In this document: positions 8,636-16,526 of the stretch, one piece after another
How the letters are laid out: the number at the start of each line of letters is the position of its first letter
Position numbering within the stretch: the stretch's first letter is position 1
From: an uncultured Haliea sp.
Lineage (GTDB): Bacteria > Pseudomonadota > Gammaproteobacteria > Pseudomonadales > Halieaceae
Direction of reading: 5' to 3'
DNA length: 64,000 nt
NCBI GenBank assembly: GCA_947258585.1
Contig: CAMYIZ010000057.1
Coordinates: 62,001 to 126,000 of the forward strand
Made by a program: the position numbers and the translations under genes
Notes under the pieces: model-generated
Databases searched by the model: none
What the model was told of the DNA's origin: nothing
The model's input: the letters and a program-made list of their open reading frames with translations, nothing else

Positions 8636-10125
8636 ACGACTTGAGACTCCTTCAGGGGGGAATAACACTGCGCCACGTCGGCCGCGAAGTGCGCCGCGAT
8701 TTGCGCGCGACGGGGACGCCCGTTCGCGGTGAGTAAATCATCGCTCGCCAGCGGCTGTGCAAGCCGGATCCAGTCGCCCACCCGGGCGTAGTCCGGCAGC
8801 TGTTCGTTGGCGGCGGCGATGGTCGCTGCGATTTCCGCGTCACTGCAGCCGGCATCTGCCGGGTATACCAGGGCGACGCACCAGGGGCGGTCGTCTCCCA
8901 GCACCACGGCCTGTCGCAGAACGCCGTCCGCCAGCAACTCGCTTTCCACCCACTCCGGGGAAATATTGCGGCCGAAACTGCTGATCAACAGGTGCTTGCG
9001 CCGACCGGAGACCGTGAGATAACCATCGGCGTCGACGCTGCCCAGGTCACCGGTGGCGACGGGGCCGGACTGCCAGCTCACCGGGTCACCCAGATACCCC
9101 AGAAAACGATTGCCTTCGACCCACAGCTCGCCCTCGCGCTCCGTTACCCGCACATGGGGCAGCACCTGGCCGCTGGTGCCGGGCCGATCCATCCCCGGGG
9201 TGTTGAGGCTGACGACCGAGGCGCTCTCGGACAGGCCGTAACCCTCGAACACCGGCAGGCCACCCTCGCGGACCCGCTGCAACAGGGCCGGTGCCACCCG
9301 GGCACCGCCCACTGCGCAAAAGCGCAGGCTGGCGGGCGCCCGCCACCCTGCCTGCAGTGCCTGGTCGAAAAGCGCGAGGAACTGCGGTATCAGGATCAGC
9401 GTCTGCGGCCGCCAATGTGCGAGGGCCTGCAGCAAGCGCTGCGGATCGATACCGGAGCTGCCGGCAAGCCCGGTTTCCGCCGGTGGCGGCAGTGCAACCT
9501 GCCCGCCCGCGAGCAGGGGCATGTAGACACCGGCAATATTCTCCAGCAGCGTGCTCAATGGCAGTAGCGACAGGTGTCGCGGCGCCTGCAGGCCGACGGC
9601 ACCAACCAGGGCGGTGGCGACGGCCAGACACTGCGCCGTCGACAGGCAGACGCCCTTGGGGGTGCCGGTGGAGCCGGACGTGAACGTGATCTTGGCGGTG
9701 CCAGCCGGAACCAGCCCGCCCGCTCTGGCAGGCAGCCGGTCCAACAGCAGTCCGGGGCACCGGGGCAGCGCACTGGCGGGGCCGGCGGGCAACCCCAGCA
9801 GGTCGCGCAGGCGGATATCGCTGGCGACCGCATCTACCCCCGCCGCCCGCAAAATGTATTCGCGTTGGGTGGAACTGAAGAACGTGGGCACCGGCACCAG
9901 GCAGATGCCACGGCTCTGGGCGGCGAGATCCAGGCGCACCCAGTCGGGGGAATTGTCGGCGAAAAGGGCCAGGCGCTGGATATCCAGGGTGGCCAGGTGG
10001 GCGCCGAGTATGGCGATGTCGTCCACCAGCTGGGCAGCCGTTGTGCAGGTGACACCATCGGTGAGCACGGTGTCCCCCGGGCTTTGCCGCGCGCGCCGCT
10101 CCAGTGCCAGCAGCACCGAGTTCAT
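8632..10125 (-). CDS. AMP-dependent acyl ligase (ANL superfamily)
   Basis: Adenylate-forming enzyme of 497 residues that should activate a carboxylic acid as acyl-AMP and perhaps acyl-CoA. Visible motifs: A3 P-loop TFTSGSTGTPKG (about 147-158), A5 GYGLSES, A7 TGDLG, A8 GRRKHLLISSFGRNISP. The A10 segment reads NGRPRR near 468, with Arg where the catalytic Lys of NGK is usual. It has 4-base overlaps both with the gene before (thermostable-hemolysin family) and the gene after (diiron oxidase), so the three are tightly coupled. No carrier-protein gene is seen nearby. Confidence 0.9.
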   Translation of the reverse strand: MNSVLLALERRARQSPGDTVLTDGVTCTTAAQLVDDIAILGAHLATLDIQRLALFADNSPDWVRLDLAAQSRGICLVPVPTFFSSTQREYILRAAGVDAVASDIRLRDLLGLPAGPASALPRCPGLLLDRLPARAGGLVPAGTAKITFTSGSTGTPKGVCLSTAQCLAVATALVGAVGLQAPRHLSLLPLSTLLENIAGVYMPLLAGGQVALPPPAETGLAGSSGIDPQRLLQALAHWRPQTLILIPQFLALFDQALQAGWRAPASLRFCAVGGARVAPALLQRVREGGLPVFEGYGLSESASVVSLNTPGMDRPGTSGQVLPHVRVTEREGELWVEGNRFLGYLGDPVSWQSGPVATGDLGSVDADGYLTVSGRRKHLLISSFGRNISPEWVESELLADGVLRQAVVLGDDRPWCVALVYPADAGCSDAEIAATIAAANEQLPDYARVGDWIRLAQPLASDDLLTANGRPRRAQIAAHFAADVAQCYSPLKESQVV

Positions 10126-10838
10126 GCGCAGTGCTCGCGGATTGCGCTGGCCAGAACGGCGATGGCGGACTGGTACTGGTGCAGGGTCGCCGCCGGGGCC
10201 GGCTGCGCCAGCACTTGCCGCCGGGTCAGCGCCATATCCCCCACCATGACCCTGGGGTCACCTTCGTAATAGCGGCCCCAGCTGGCCGCCGCAGGGCCCA
10301 GGCGTTCCGGCCTGGCCGGAGCGACGGTGAGTGGGGTAAATCCCGTGCGACGAATGGAGAGCCGCACGGCGCGGTTGGCGGCAAAAATCAGGTAGCGAAT
10401 GCCCGCGTCGTGGATGGCGGCGGTAACCAGCAGGTACAGCAGGGCTCCCTGGCCCGGGTGTGAAGCAGCGAGGTTACCCAGCTCCATCAGCTTGCCGGGC
10501 GAGCAGCGTCCACCGTGCAGGGCATCCACCTCCTCCAGCGCCGGGCGGTCCAGGTATTGTTCGCAAAACAGGGGGCCGTGGTTGGCGCTGCGCAGGCCGA
10601 GAGCGGCCGAGAAATGCTCCCCTTGCTGCAGGCTGCAGAGCAGGGGCAGGAAACCCAGCACGCGCGCGTCCCAGGCTGCCTGGAATACCGATGCGATGTA
10701 CTGCTCCAGCCGTTCGCGCCGCGGATGCGATTCCGGGCAGGCATCGACCAGGGGCAGCCCGGCGCTGGCCACCAGCTGGGGAAGCGGACCGGGGGCTTCG
10801 GTCCGGCTCTGGATCTCGATCGTCGCGGGTTTCACCAT
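10122..10838 (-). CDS. Thermostable hemolysin family (GNAT-like) protein, first gene of the nine-gene operon
   Basis: A 238-residue protein with the hallmarks of the family named after Vibrio delta-VPH: FCEQYLD (91-97), LMELGNLA (117-124) and GRYYEGDPRVMVGDM (188-202). There is no signal peptide or membrane segment, so a secreted toxin is unlikely. The FCEQYLD and ELGNLA blocks resemble those of N-acyltransferases of the LuxI/GNAT type, and my inference is that it transfers an acyl group supplied by the ligase encoded next. Start ATG 10838 has GAGG about 6 bases upstream. A regulator-like tandem repeat lies 46 bases upstream. Confidence 0.85.
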   Translation of the reverse strand: MVKPATIEIQSRTEAPGPLPQLVASAGLPLVDACPESHPRRERLEQYIASVFQAAWDARVLGFLPLLCSLQQGEHFSAALGLRSANHGPLFCEQYLDRPALEEVDALHGGRCSPGKLMELGNLAASHPGQGALLYLLVTAAIHDAGIRYLIFAANRAVRLSIRRTGFTPLTVAPARPERLGPAAASWGRYYEGDPRVMVGDMALTRRQVLAQPAPAATLHQYQSAIAVLASAIREHCA

Positions 10839-10883
10839 CGTGCCTCGGGCGGCTGTTGATGGTGCTGACTCTAACGACCCATT

Positions 10884-10900
10884 CTTAGAGAAACCTTAAG
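10884..10900 (-). promoter_or_regulatory. Tandem direct repeat resembling a PmrA/BqsR box
   Basis: On the minus strand the sequence reads CTTAAG-GTTTC-TCTAAG, two half-sites 11 bp apart, one helical turn. PmrA sites (YTTAAK-N5-YTTAAK) and BqsR sites (TTAAG-N6-TTAAG) have this form; the second half differs by one base. It lies 46 bp upstream of the thermostable-hemolysin-family ATG, and a weak -10 (TAGAGT, 10868-10873) follows, so the box would cover the -35, as in class II activation. Confidence 0.55.
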
Positions 10901-10914
10901 TCACCCGCCGGTGA

Positions 10915-11871
10915 TCAGCCCGCGGCGCCCAGCCCCCTGCGCAGGCGACCGAGGCCAGAGACCAGAACCATAACCACAGCCCCCGCTACAACCCCGAACG
11001 CCGCCGCCAGCAAGGTCGGGGCGAGCAGGTCCAGCACCGGGCCCAGCACAGGCAGCTTGGCGCCGCCTGCTGACAGGGCCTGGATCGCGGCGTCGACCGG
11101 CGCCAGGCCGTGGACGAGGATGCCCCCACCTACCATGAACATCGCCAGGGTACCGACCACCGCCAGCGTTTTCATCAGCCGCGGCGCAAACAGCAACAGG
11201 CCGCGACCCAGGGCCCGTCGGCCCGCGGCGGCAGCACCATCGCCCTCGTCTTCCGCCAGGTGCAGGCCCATGTCATCCAGCTTTACGATCACCGCGACCA
11301 GGCCGTAGACACCCACGGTAATCAGCAGGGCAATGCCGGCAACGACCGCAATCTTGGTGCCCAGGGCGGCATCGACCACGGTCCCCAGGGTGATGACAAT
11401 GATTTCCGCGGACAGGATAAAGTCGGTGCGCACCGCGCCCCGTATCTTGCGCTGCTCCACCTTCACCAGATCCACCGCCGGATCGGCCAGTTGCGCCCGC
11501 AGTTTGACCCGGTGTGCGGCCTTGGCTTCGCCGGAGTCCAGCACGCTGTGGGCCACCTTCTCGAAACCCTCGTAGCACAGGAACAGCCCGCCGAGCATGA
11601 GAACCGGGGGAATGAGCACGGGGGCAAACACGGACACCAGCAGCGCCGTCGGCACCAGGATCAGCTTGTTCCTGAAGGACCCCTTGGCCACCGCCCAGAC
11701 CACCGCCAGCTCACGGTCGGCGCGGACCCCGGTGACCTGCTCCGCATTGACCGCCAAGTCGTCACCGAGCACCCCGGCGGTCTTGCGCAATGCGACTTTG
11801 CTCATTGCGGCCACGTCATCGAGGATGGTGGCGATATCGTCGAGCAGGACTAGGAGGCTGGTACCGGCCAT
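10915..11871 (-). CDS. DUF808 family inner-membrane protein (YedI-like)
   Basis: A 318-residue membrane protein of the DUF808/YedI family, function unknown. The conserved N-terminus SLLVLLDDIATILDDVA and the motif LCYEGFEKVAH are visible, as are about five to six hydrophobic segments. It lies 70 bp after ppk1 on the same strand and 76 bp before the thermostable-hemolysin-family operon, so it is likely a separate unit or a tail of ppk1. Confidence 0.9.
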   Translation of the reverse strand: MAGTSLLVLLDDIATILDDVAAMSKVALRKTAGVLGDDLAVNAEQVTGVRADRELAVVWAVAKGSFRNKLILVPTALLVSVFAPVLIPPVLMLGGLFLCYEGFEKVAHSVLDSGEAKAAHRVKLRAQLADPAVDLVKVEQRKIRGAVRTDFILSAEIIVITLGTVVDAALGTKIAVVAGIALLITVGVYGLVAVIVKLDDMGLHLAEDEGDGAAAAGRRALGRGLLLFAPRLMKTLAVVGTLAMFMVGGGILVHGLAPVDAAIQALSAGGAKLPVLGPVLDLLAPTLLAAAFGVVAGAVVMVLVSGLGRLRRGLGAAG

Positions 11872-11941
11872 GGTGATAAGACTCGTGTGGTGGCGTTGAG
11901 GCAGTGTAGAGCAGCGGGCGCTACAGTGACAGCGCCGCCGC

Positions 11942-14092
11942 TCAGTGGCGCTTGCGCCGACGCTGGGGCTTCTTGCCGGTGACCGGGGTCCTGGGATAGC
12001 GCGGCAACTTGCCGGTGGCCAGGTAGCGGTGAATCGATTCCTGGGACCGGATCATGGGCGCCTTCCGCGGCCGGGGGACGAACGCGTTGACCTGGTGCTG
12101 GTCGATGATGCGGGCCTTGACGTTGTCATACCACTGCTGGTCGAGAATATCCTGCAGGGTTTTCTGCGCCGCCGGGTCCCGCACCGGGCACAGCACCTCT
12201 ACCCGGTAATCCAGGTTGCGCGTCATCAGGTCGGCAGAGCCGATCAGGTAGCGCGGGTTGCCTCGATTGTAGAAAACATAGGCGCGCGGGTGTTCGAGAT
12301 AGCGATCGACAATGCTGATGGCCTCGATATTCTCCGAGATGCCCTTCACCCCGGGCAGCAGCGAGCACATGCCCCGAATAATGAGCTTGATATGCACCCC
12401 GGCGTCCGATGCCTCGTACAGCTTCATGACCAGCTGGTTGTCGACCAGGTTGTTGCACTTGAGCGTGATCTCGGCGCGATAACCTGCCCGGGCGTTGGCA
12501 ATCTCCTGCTCAACCAGGTGCATGAGACCCGGGCGGGTGCTGTGGGGAGACACCAGCAGGGTGCGGTAGCGCGGGCGCTTGTAGGTGTACTGCAGGAAGT
12601 CGAACACATCGTAGATATCGCGGCCGATGTTCTGGTCGTAGGTCAACAGGGTAAAGTCGGTGTAGACCCGCGCCGTCTTCTCGTTGAAATTGCCGGTCCC
12701 GATATGGCTGTAGAAACGTATCTGCCCTTCTTCCCGGCGCTCGATCAGCAGCAGCTTGCTGTGTACCTTGAGTCCGGGAATCCCGAAAATGACCTGAATC
12801 CCGCTCTCGGTCAGGCGCTGCGCCCAGCTGATGTTGGCAGCCTCGTCGAAGCGGGCCGCCAACTCCACCACCGCCAGCACGCGCTTGCCATTCTGCACCG
12901 CGTTGACCAGGGCGTCGATAACCCTCGACTGCTTCGCTACGCGATACAGGCAGATCTTGATGGCGGTGACGCTGGGGTCCAGCGCCGCGGTCTTCAGCAG
13001 ATCGACAATATAGTCAAAGGGGTGGTACGGGTAGTAGAGAAATACATCCTGCTCGCGGATGTTGTCCGCCAGGCTGCCCGGATCGTCCAGGCGCGACAGG
13101 CGAATCGGCGGCAGAGGCTGGAATTCCAGGTATTTGGGGCCGACGTTGGGAAAGGACATGAAGTCCTTTGAGTTGTGATAGCGGCCACCCGGAATCAGGC
13201 TGTCATATTTGCCAAAGCCAAAGCGGGAGCACAGGTGGTCCAGCAAGCGTTGCGGCATGGCGGCGTCATACACGAAGCGCACTGCCTCCGCCCGCCGCCG
13301 CTGCTTGAGGCTGGTCTCCATCTTGTCGATCAGGCTTTCGCTGATGCCGGGGTCGATTTCCAGCTCGGCATCGCGGGAAAACTTGAAACAATAGGCTGCC
13401 ACCTCGTCGATCTGGAAGACGCCGCGAAACATCTGCGGCAGGCAGGCCCGGATCACGTTATCCAGGGCGATGAAGACCTTGCCCGCCTTGCCCTTGCGCC
13501 GGGGAATCTGCACGAAGCGGTCCAGCCGGTCCGTGGGCACCTCGACCACCGCGTAGTTGTAGGCCTCGGCGGTGCGGATATCCAGCGCCAGGTAGATGGA
13601 CTCGTCGTTCAGCGGCGGAATCGAGTGCCCCTCGCGCAGCAGGATGGGTTCCAGCTCCGGGAGTACCGTGCGGGTAAAAAATGCCTGCACAAAGCTCGCC
13701 TGGCCGGGATCCAGCTGGCGTTCGTTGATCATGTAGATCTGCCGCGCCTGCAGGTCGCGAAGGACACCGTTGTAGGTTTTCTCGAACTGCTTCTGCAGTT
13801 CCACCACCCGCTTCTGGATTGCCGCCAGCAGGTCCTTGGCCTGGGGTCTCAGACTGGCATCGGACACCGTGATCAGGCGCCGAACTTCCGCCACCCGGAC
13901 GCGGAAAAACTCGTCCATATTGTTGGAGAAAATCCCCAGGTAGCGGAGGCGCTCGATCACCGGCACCGTGTCGTCGGCGGCTTCCTGCAGCACGCGCGCG
14001 TTGAAGGACAGCCAGCTGATCTCCCGGGGGATAAACAGGCTTTCATCCAGGTCAGCCAGGCGCCGCTGCAGGGAGCTGTGTATCTCATTCAC
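11942..14092 (-). CDS. ppk1: Polyphosphate kinase 1
   Basis: Makes long-chain inorganic polyphosphate from ATP, reversibly. The 716-residue length is normal. Visible: N-terminal SWLSFNARVLQEA, FSNNMDEFFRVRVAEV, the phosphohistidine region GLKVHSKLLLI, GTGNFNEKTARVYTD, and the second phospholipase-D-like motif region with NRGNPRYLIGSADLMTRN. The C-terminus is a basic tail (KKPQRRRKRH). No exopolyphosphatase gene is adjacent. The start ATG at 14092 opens MNEIHSSLQ. Confidence 0.97.
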   Translation of the reverse strand: MNEIHSSLQRRLADLDESLFIPREISWLSFNARVLQEAADDTVPVIERLRYLGIFSNNMDEFFRVRVAEVRRLITVSDASLRPQAKDLLAAIQKRVVELQKQFEKTYNGVLRDLQARQIYMINERQLDPGQASFVQAFFTRTVLPELEPILLREGHSIPPLNDESIYLALDIRTAEAYNYAVVEVPTDRLDRFVQIPRRKGKAGKVFIALDNVIRACLPQMFRGVFQIDEVAAYCFKFSRDAELEIDPGISESLIDKMETSLKQRRRAEAVRFVYDAAMPQRLLDHLCSRFGFGKYDSLIPGGRYHNSKDFMSFPNVGPKYLEFQPLPPIRLSRLDDPGSLADNIREQDVFLYYPYHPFDYIVDLLKTAALDPSVTAIKICLYRVAKQSRVIDALVNAVQNGKRVLAVVELAARFDEAANISWAQRLTESGIQVIFGIPGLKVHSKLLLIERREEGQIRFYSHIGTGNFNEKTARVYTDFTLLTYDQNIGRDIYDVFDFLQYTYKRPRYRTLLVSPHSTRPGLMHLVEQEIANARAGYRAEITLKCNNLVDNQLVMKLYEASDAGVHIKLIIRGMCSLLPGVKGISENIEAISIVDRYLEHPRAYVFYNRGNPRYLIGSADLMTRNLDYRVEVLCPVRDPAAQKTLQDILDQQWYDNVKARIIDQHQVNAFVPRPRKAPMIRSQESIHRYLATGKLPRYPRTPVTGKKPQRRRKRH

Positions 14093-14209
14093 TGCGAATT
14101 ATCTGCCCCACGGCAGCCTCAAATACGAATGTGGCCCAGTCTAACGCGCGCGACCACGGCGTTCATCCGGTTTTGGACGCCCCCCGCATGAAAGTTTTGT
14201 GACAGGGCG

Positions 14210-15439
14210 TCAGGTATAGAACCAGTAGGCCACGACGATTGCGGCAGTGATGCCTGCGGCATCCGCGACCAGCCCGCAACCCAGGGCATGACGGGCATGG
14301 CGAATGCCCACCGCGCCGAAATAGACCGCCAGGGTGTAGAAGGTGGTCTCAGTGGAGCCCTGCATGGTCGCCGCCAGACGGCCCTGAAAAGAGTCCACCC
14401 CATAGGTCTTCATGGTGTCGATCATCATCGCCCGCGCCCCCGACCCCGACAGGGGCTTCATCAGCGCCGTGGGCATGGCTTCGACCCAGCGCGCGTCGAA
14501 GCCCAGGGCGCCGACCCCGGCCCGCAGCAGTTCCAGCACCAGCTCCAGCGCACCGCTGGCGCGGAAAACGCCGATCGCCACCAGCATCGCCAGCAGGTAG
14601 GGAATAATGCCGATGGCCGTCTCGAAGCCCTGCTTCGCGCCCTCGATGAAGGTTTCATAGACGTTCACCGCGCGCCGGTGCGCCACCACCAGAAACAGGA
14701 TGATCAGGCTGATGATCAACAGGTTGCTGAGCAGGCTGGACTGGCGCTGCAGCTCGCTGGCGGTGAGCGTGGAAAACCAGCCCACCAGCGCCAGCAGCAG
14801 GGCAAACACGCCTCCCAGGCAACCCAGCACCACCGTGTCGCGAAGGTTGATACGCTGCACCCAGGCGGTCGCCAGCAAGCCCGCGAGGGTGGAACAACTG
14901 GTGGCGATCAGGATGGGAATGAACACCGATGCCGGGTCCGGAGCGCCCAACTGTGCCCGGTACAGCAGTACCGTCACCGGAAACAGGGTTACCGAGGAGG
15001 TATTCAGCACCAGGAACAGGATCTGGGCGTTGCTGGCCACCGTCGGACTGGAATTCAGGCCCTGCAGGTCTTTCATTGCCTTGATGCCCAGCGGGGTGGC
15101 GGCGTTGTCCAGACCGAGCATGTTCGCGGACAGGTTGAGGGTCATGGAGGAAATCGCCGGGTGCCCCCGCGGCACTTCCGGCATCAGACGCACGAACAGC
15201 GGCGACAGCAGTCGCGCCAGCCGGTCCACCAGCCCGGACGCCTCACCGATGGCCACCACCCCCAGCCACAGGGCCATTAGGCCGATCAGGCCGATCGCCA
15301 GCTGCACCGCCAGGCCCGCCATCTCGAACAGGCCGGCCACCATGCGCTGGAAAACCTCGGCGTCGCCGGCCACCAGCCACTGGAACAGGGCGCTGGCGAA
15401 AGCGAGGAGAAAGAAACCCAGCCAGATCCGGTGCAGCAT
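14210..15439 (-). CDS. Nucleoside-recognition membrane protein, SpmA-SpmB fusion
   Basis: A 409-residue polytopic membrane protein in which the first half matches SpmA (TLNLSANMLGLDNAATPLG) and the second half SpmB (two Gate/nucleoside-recognition domains; LKPLSGSGARAM-like MKPLSGSGARAMMID). In Bacillus the separate proteins affect spore maturation; in Gram-negative bacteria the fusion is widespread and of unknown role, possibly transport. Its ATG overlaps the stop of the alpha/beta hydrolase gene by one base (TGATG), indicating coupling. Confidence 0.92.
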   Translation of the reverse strand: MLHRIWLGFFLLAFASALFQWLVAGDAEVFQRMVAGLFEMAGLAVQLAIGLIGLMALWLGVVAIGEASGLVDRLARLLSPLFVRLMPEVPRGHPAISSMTLNLSANMLGLDNAATPLGIKAMKDLQGLNSSPTVASNAQILFLVLNTSSVTLFPVTVLLYRAQLGAPDPASVFIPILIATSCSTLAGLLATAWVQRINLRDTVVLGCLGGVFALLLALVGWFSTLTASELQRQSSLLSNLLIISLIILFLVVAHRRAVNVYETFIEGAKQGFETAIGIIPYLLAMLVAIGVFRASGALELVLELLRAGVGALGFDARWVEAMPTALMKPLSGSGARAMMIDTMKTYGVDSFQGRLAATMQGSTETTFYTLAVYFGAVGIRHARHALGCGLVADAAGITAAIVVAYWFYT

Positions 15440-16263
15440 CAGCGCGCCTGACGGGAGAGGAAATCCAGCACCAGTGCCGCGGTCTGGTCCGGGTGTTCCA
15501 GTGGAAACAGGTGCCCGCCCGGAATGCTGTGCAGCTCGGCACCGGGTTGCAAGCGGGCCCAGCGGCGCAGGGCGGCGGCCGGGAGAATGTCGGAACTGTC
15601 GCCACCAATGCCGAGTGTCGGCAGCCTGAGCCGCGGCAGGCGCGGCCAGGCCAGGGGTAGCGACGAGTAGACCGCGGCCTCCCAGCCACCGGCGTAGGCC
15701 AGCTCCCAGTCACCCTCTGCTCCCTGTTTGAAACCGGCACGAACGTAGTCCCACAGCACCTCGTCTGGAAAGGCGCTGAAGGCGCGCTTGCCGCGGTGAA
15801 ACTCGAACGCGGCCTGGGGATCGGGAAACCGGTCCGGGCGGTTAAGGGCCCGGCGTATCATGGGGATTTTCGCCAGCCGGGCGCGCGGTGTGAGGTTCAA
15901 TCCCAGGACCTGGCGGGTCTTGGCGAACACCGGATCCAGCAGGACCAGTCCGCGGAACAGTTGCGGTCGCTGCAGTGCTGCCAGCATGGCAACCACGCCA
16001 CCGAGGGAGTGCCCCATCATCCACACGGGCTCGGCGCCAGCGCGTTCGAGGGTCTGGATCAGGTCGTTGGCGAACTGGTGCCAGTTGGCGCGCGTCGGCG
16101 CCGGCTCCCTTGACCACAGGGGGCGATGCCGGTAGCCGGTAACCGCGTACTGCTCTCCCAGCAGCGCCAGCAGCCGCCGGTAACTGCCGGGGGGATAGCC
16201 GTTGGCATGGGCAAACACCAGCGGCTCACCGCTGCCGCCAAAAGATTCCAGTCGTTCCTGCAT
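15439..16263 (-). CDS. Alpha/beta-fold hydrolase
   Basis: A 274-residue serine hydrolase. The oxyanion region HANGYPPGSY is near the N-terminus, the nucleophile elbow is GHSLGG (about residue 105), and the catalytic His is near the C-terminus in IPGGHLFPLEHPD. I place the start at ATG 16263, which gives the standard beginning MQERLESFGG; the frame stays open upstream to 16527, but that part would cover the frmA-like fragment on the other strand and has no domain. Coupled to the SpmAB-like gene. Confidence 0.85.
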   Translation of the reverse strand: MQERLESFGGSGEPLVFAHANGYPPGSYRRLLALLGEQYAVTGYRHRPLWSREPAPTRANWHQFANDLIQTLERAGAEPVWMMGHSLGGVVAMLAALQRPQLFRGLVLLDPVFAKTRQVLGLNLTPRARLAKIPMIRRALNRPDRFPDPQAAFEFHRGKRAFSAFPDEVLWDYVRAGFKQGAEGDWELAYAGGWEAAVYSSLPLAWPRLPRLRLPTLGIGGDSSDILPAAALRRWARLQPGAELHSIPGGHLFPLEHPDQTAALVLDFLSRQAR

Positions 16264-16387
16264 CCGCCGCGCCTGCTCCCTGTTCCACGGTGCTTTGTGC
16301 TGGCGCCAGCCTAATGCAATTCCCCACGCTTGTCCCGCCCGAACAGGGACTTTCCATGCCGGGCACCTCATCGAAAGGAGCCGCCCA

Positions 16388-16486
16388 ATGAAAACGCGAG
16401 CCGCTGTCGCCTTCGGGGCGGGACAACCACTGGAAGTCGCCGACGTTGATCTCGAAGGGCCGCGAGACGGCGAAGTGCTAAACTGA
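16388..16486 (+). pseudogene. frmA: Remnant of a class III alcohol dehydrogenase (S-(hydroxymethyl)glutathione dehydrogenase)
   Basis: An ATG at 16388 with AAAGGAG upstream opens MKTRAAVAFGAGQPLEVADV and continues about 31 codons that read like the start of FrmA/AdhC up to GEVL, where the intact enzyme goes on VEIKATGVCHTD. Here the frame becomes Asn then TGA. None of the remaining roughly 340 codons is found downstream: the next gene is unrelated and begins 40 bases later. The retained ribosome site suggests a recent deletion or replacement with its junction near 16481. Confidence 0.7.
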
Positions 16487-16526
16487 AAGAAATCGATCTG
16501 GAGGAATAAAACTCGCGGAGGTCGCA

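Noticed and set aside
11917-11936. Stem GGCGCT/AGCGCC between ppk1 and the DUF808 gene
   Set aside because: Only 6 bp with an 8-base loop and no T-run; expected by chance at this GC.
11945-13171. 408-codon plus-strand frame inside ppk1
   Set aside because: Antisense shadow of a highly conserved gene.
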